From JAFAGO01 sp031987605 (GTDB taxonomy: Bacteria; Bacteroidota; Bacteroidia; Flavobacteriales; Weeksellaceae), in the NCBI GenBank assembly GCA_031987605.1, contig DALZZF010000002.1:186001-250000 (forward strand): DNA of 64,000 nucleotides, given 5' to 3'. Position 1 is the first letter of the stretch; each line of letters opens with the position of its first letter. The notes below the pieces were generated by a model. The model worked only from the letters and a program-made list of their open reading frames with translations. It was not told where the DNA came from and did not search any database. A program made the translations under genes and the position numbers. Shown piece after piece: positions 61,259 through 64,000 of the stretch.

Positions 61259-62383
61259 TCAGACAATCATCGGATAGCCATTAGGGAATATTTCTCCCAT
61301 TTTTGTATTTCTATACAAATGCTTGATGTGTGCCTGAATTTCAATAAGAAATTTTTGACCTTTAAAGTCGGTCGATGCTATCTTTCTCATTCTGCAGTTC
61401 CTAATAAATTCCTTGAAGGCTCTTTCAATCAGTTCCCTTGTCTGCGGTATATTTTCGTATTGATGGAAAAACTGGACTGTTTCGGCTTCGTCTAATCTAT
61501 ATCGTTTTTTGAAATAGAGCAATCTTCGGTTAATTTTATGACTTTGGTTAAAATTCTCTTGGTTTGATTCTATAAGTTTTTTTGCTTCTTCAAATGGATG
61601 AGAAAATCCTTTGGTTAAGATAGGAACAATAAATATGGAATCCTTTTCATACCTGTATTGGAAAGAAAAACTATTGTATCTGTCGAGATTGATTTTGATG
61701 GGCTTTAGAAATTTGAAGCAGAAATCTTTGGTATTTTTATAATTTAACCCAAACTTTTTATTGAAATTACCCAGCTTCAGCATTGTTCCCGATTCGGGAA
61801 TTTTTGAAAGCCAGATGGAGAAAATAATGTGTTTGTTGTTTCTGATATTATACACCAGATGATAGAGTACATAATTATATTCGGGAATAACCAATAATTT
61901 TTTCAGCCAGTAACTGCTAATTAGAAATGTGGTAAATCCTCTTTGGTCGTATGTGGGCGTAGAAATCAGTCCACCAAATGTTTTGATTTCTTTCCCCTTT
62001 GAATTAAGCGATTTATACCATCCCATCTTAAATTTGGCGAGAAATTCATACGCATCAACAACCTGCTTTGTGGAACCACTCGGAGAAATTTTACTGTTCC
62101 GGATTTTGATGGAGGCAAAAATATTATTTTCGGTCTCAAATTCTTCATCAAAAAGAGATAGTTGCTTCGGACGGTCTTCGGGACGAAACTGTTCATTGCC
62201 GATAATTGCAACGATATTGAAAATGACTCGAAGCGCATTGATTGGGATGTCCGCCGCTTGTTGGTCATCAAAAATAAAGTCGTCCACGAAATGGTTTCCC
62301 AGCCGAATCTTGTCGGGAACTTTTTCTCCATTGTCCTCGAACTTCTTTCGGACATGGCGTAAATCTTTTTCGGATAAAGACAT
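61259..62383 (-). CDS. Replication initiator protein (RepB/Rep_3-type winged helix)
   Basis: 374 residues with two winged-helix halves: GGLISTPTYDQRGFTTFLIS with FLISSYWLKKLLVIPEYNYV (about 130-175), and a Lys-rich helical C-terminus (HKINRRLLYFKKRYRLDEAE). The iterons lie just beyond its stop, so the initiator and its sites form a classic iteron-controlled origin. No damage seen. Confidence 0.88.
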   Translation of the reverse strand: MSLSEKDLRHVRKKFEDNGEKVPDKIRLGNHFVDDFIFDDQQAADIPINALRVIFNIVAIIGNEQFRPEDRPKQLSLFDEEFETENNIFASIKIRNSKISPSGSTKQVVDAYEFLAKFKMGWYKSLNSKGKEIKTFGGLISTPTYDQRGFTTFLISSYWLKKLLVIPEYNYVLYHLVYNIRNNKHIIFSIWLSKIPESGTMLKLGNFNKKFGLNYKNTKDFCFKFLKPIKINLDRYNSFSFQYRYEKDSIFIVPILTKGFSHPFEEAKKLIESNQENFNQSHKINRRLLYFKKRYRLDEAETVQFFHQYENIPQTRELIERAFKEFIRNCRMRKIASTDFKGQKFLIEIQAHIKHLYRNTKMGEIFPNGYPMIV

Positions 62384-62433
62384 TTTTTATACTTGATGTT
62401 CCTGATTTATTATTTCCTTATTTCAGATGGTAA

Positions 62434-62658
62434 TTATTTGGTTCGAATGGTTTTCTTTAATTTTATTTTCTCACTTTTCAGTGTTTTGCTTCCATCACTG
62501 AGATTGTAATGTTTATGACCATCAAAACCAGTTGCTTTGAACACCCTTTTTTCAGCTTTGCCTATATTGGGAATTCTCACTTTCTGGATACCCAGATATT
62601 CGTAAGATATTCTATTGATGGTTACTTTTTGACCAGGTTTTAAGTCAGATATTTTCAT
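62434..62658 (-). CDS. Small conserved hypothetical protein
   Basis: 74 residues, basic: DLKPGQKVTINRISYEYLGI, KRVFKATGFDGHKHYNLSDG, Lys-rich end. Beta-rich, perhaps a KOW/OB-type RNA- or DNA-binding fold. It lies between rep (50 nt downstream) and the wHTH gene. Family not recognised. Confidence 0.65.
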   Translation of the reverse strand: MKISDLKPGQKVTINRISYEYLGIQKVRIPNIGKAEKRVFKATGFDGHKHYNLSDGSKTLKSEKIKLKKTIRTK

Positions 62659-62717
62659 TGTTTTAAGTTTTTACGATTTTAATATTTGTTCGAGATTAAA
62701 TCGATTTTTTATTGATT

Positions 62718-63428
62718 TCAGGATGTTTTTGGCCGTTTGATGTTTGGAATTGAAGTGACGGAAACCGCATCATCTTTTTTACTATTCTTCAAATACGGCA
62801 GGATGCTTTTCAATGAGGATTTCCAGTTGGAAATGGGTCTTCCGGAACTATTCTTCCAATCGTTTTCTAACCACGAATAGTATTTTTCTTCAATTACGGA
62901 ATCCAAAAGAGGCTGATAATCCTCTAAAGTGGTTGCAAACTGAGTAAATTCTTCCAATTCGGGAATAATTTTTGATTTGCTGATTTTGGAAGTATGAGTA
63001 ATGGAAACTTTATCACTGGATTTACTTATTCTGGGAACAACTTCATCAGACGAATGGTTTCTCTTTAAAATTTTCTGTTTTTCAACAATCTCCAAACTTG
63101 GAACTTTTTCGATTTTTTCCTTCTCTATTTTCTCCAGTATGGGAATATCAGATAAGTAATTTAACAGAATTCTGTAATTACAAGGAAATCCACTTTTGGA
63201 CTCAAATTCAACAAGACCCAACTCGCGAAGTTTATCTTTGGTCGGTTTTACGGTTTTTCTCGTTATTCCCAATGCATTACCGAGTGCAACATCGGAAATA
63301 ACGACCTTATAACTATCGTTGTCCTTTCCTAATTTCAAAAGGTACAGATACAGCGAAATTGCCGAAGAGCCAAGTCTTACCTTCTGATTGAAGTCCCAAA
63401 ATCGGTCGATAAGTTCCAAGTAATACAT
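62718..63428 (-). CDS. Winged-helix (DnaD-like) replication-associated protein
   Basis: 236 residues. N-terminal wHTH (VVISDVALGNALGITRKTVK, PTKDKLRELGLVEFESKSGF, about 43-85). The C-terminal part has SWLENDWKNSSGRPISNWKS (about 190), a motif seen in DnaD-like or phage replication-organiser proteins. The tract between is polar. It is probably a helper for the Rep/primase system. Confidence 0.75.
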   Translation of the reverse strand: MYYLELIDRFWDFNQKVRLGSSAISLYLYLLKLGKDNDSYKVVISDVALGNALGITRKTVKPTKDKLRELGLVEFESKSGFPCNYRILLNYLSDIPILEKIEKEKIEKVPSLEIVEKQKILKRNHSSDEVVPRISKSSDKVSITHTSKISKSKIIPELEEFTQFATTLEDYQPLLDSVIEEKYYSWLENDWKNSSGRPISNWKSSLKSILPYLKNSKKDDAVSVTSIPNIKRPKTS

Positions 63429-63430
63429 TT

Positions 63431-63682
63431 CTAACTGCTTGCAAAAAGTTCTATAGCCTTTTTCTTGTCGATAATGATGATGTTTCCTTTCTGAATGATG
63501 GCTTCATCCAAAATTCCTGAAGATTTAATCTTGGATGCTTTTGAAACGGAACAGCCCAGAATTTTTGCCAAACCTTTTAAACCGTATTCATACATATTTT
63601 CAGAATTTAAATTTTTAGATATCTCTAAAAATTCTTTTACGGTCAGATTGCAAAGAGGTGTTTGTGGGGTTATGTTTTCCAT
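63431..63682 (-). CDS. DUF3853-family small HTH protein (copy 1)
   Basis: 83 residues: LTVKEFLEISKNL, then YGLKGLAKILGCSVSKASKI, then ILDEAIIQKGNIIIIDKKKA. The centre is an HTH-like motif and the end a beta hairpin with helix, as in DUF3853 proteins. It overlaps its paralogue's stop by 1 nt. Likely an excisionase-like or replication-control DNA binder. Confidence 0.85.
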   Translation of the reverse strand: MENITPQTPLCNLTVKEFLEISKNLNSENMYEYGLKGLAKILGCSVSKASKIKSSGILDEAIIQKGNIIIIDKKKAIELFASS

Positions 63683-63966
63683 CAGCTGTTATCTTTAAAA
63701 AGTTCTAATGCTTTTTCCGAATCAATGATAATTTTTCTCCCATTTTGAATGATGGCTTCATCAAAAATTCCCTTACTTTTCAATTTTCCTGCATGATTTT
63801 TAGAGCATCCCAATATTCTTGCTAATCCAGAAAGACCGTAAACATACTTTTCATTAAATACCTTTTCTTGTGTGGGGTTTTCTGATGATTCTTGTTTTCT
63901 GGCATCTAAAATTTCCACAAATTCTCCTATGGTCAATTGCCAAATTGGTCTATTATAATCTTCCAT
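63682..63966 (-). CDS. DUF3853-family small HTH protein (copy 2)
   Basis: 94 residues: WQLTIGEFVEILDARK, VYGLSGLARILGCSKNHAGK, IFDEAIIQNGRKIIIDSEKA. Same domain order as copy 1 with about half the residues shared in the core, so a tandem duplication. The start codon at 63966 is close to the window end; upstream control sequences lie outside. Confidence 0.85.
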   Translation of the reverse strand: MEDYNRPIWQLTIGEFVEILDARKQESSENPTQEKVFNEKYVYGLSGLARILGCSKNHAGKLKSKGIFDEAIIQNGRKIIIDSEKALELFKDNS

Positions 63967-64000
63967 TTTGAAATTTTTATTGTAATTTATTCTAAAAAAA

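Overview
The window is from a Flavobacteriia member of the Bacteroidota, most likely the Weeksellaceae (Chryseobacterium/Elizabethkingia type). The evidence is moderate GC, TAnnTTTG-type -7 promoter boxes, Bacteroidetes-type conjugation genes (TraE/F/G/J/K/M/N), RteC remnants, and the secreted 'VGINT..P' protein family. No species call is made.

Layout. (1) 1-4.1 kb is chromosomal flank. It holds the 3' end of mnmE, then a decayed two-gene locus on the minus strand: an ECF-type sigma factor followed, with a 1-nt gap, by a nuclease-dead Cas12f/TnpB-like protein. A structured non-coding region lies just downstream and has the form of a guide RNA. Next come an XRE regulator, a tracrRNA of a type II CRISPR system on the minus strand, a divergent stub of about 10 codons matching the start of cas9, and a degenerate tRNA-like sequence that may be an attachment site. 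(2) 4.2-31.1 kb is a complete minus-strand conjugation module: mobA/mobB relaxase, ParA, TraE, TraF, a VirB4-type TraG ATPase carrying an inserted J-domain, TraI-like proteins, TraJ, TraK, TraL-like, TraM, TraN, coupling protein and M23 peptidase. It ends with a JAB-domain protein and a 1709-residue methylase-helicase. (3) 31.1-32.8 kb is non-coding apart from scraps: a candidate oriT hairpin, direct repeats, an array of iteron-like motifs, a terminator and a broken rteC. (4) 33-45 kb is a copper island: multicopper oxidase, haem-binding protein, TRASH-type lipoprotein, DUF305, two DUF3347 proteins, CopB (CPH) and CopA (CPC) ATPases, CopZ, a Cys-rich protein and an AraC regulator with an HMA-like head. 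(5) 45-55.4 kb has a broken rteC, a Cad/Zn ATPase, a broken ICMT-like methyltransferase, CzcB, a CzcA-TolC fusion, DUF6660 and a Fur-family regulator. (6) 55.4-58.5 kb is an arsenic operon: arsR, DUF6428, metallophosphatase, a frameshifted gcvH-like gene and acr3. (7) 58.6-64 kb is a plasmid-like replication module: SSB, Toprim primase-like protein, seven iterons with three DnaA boxes, Rep, a wHTH protein and two tandem DUF3853 proteins.

Together 4.1-64 kb reads as one integrative/conjugative element (or integrated conjugative plasmid) that carries metal-resistance cargo and its own origin. No integrase is visible, so the other end must lie outside the window.

The most striking signal is at 1.0-3.05 kb. 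The sigma factor / dead Cas12f pair plus an RNA-like 3' region matches the architecture of RNA-guided transcription activators recently reported in Bacteroidota. This copy carries two in-frame stops and one homopolymer frameshift. It sits less than 1 kb from the remains of a separate type II CRISPR-Cas locus.
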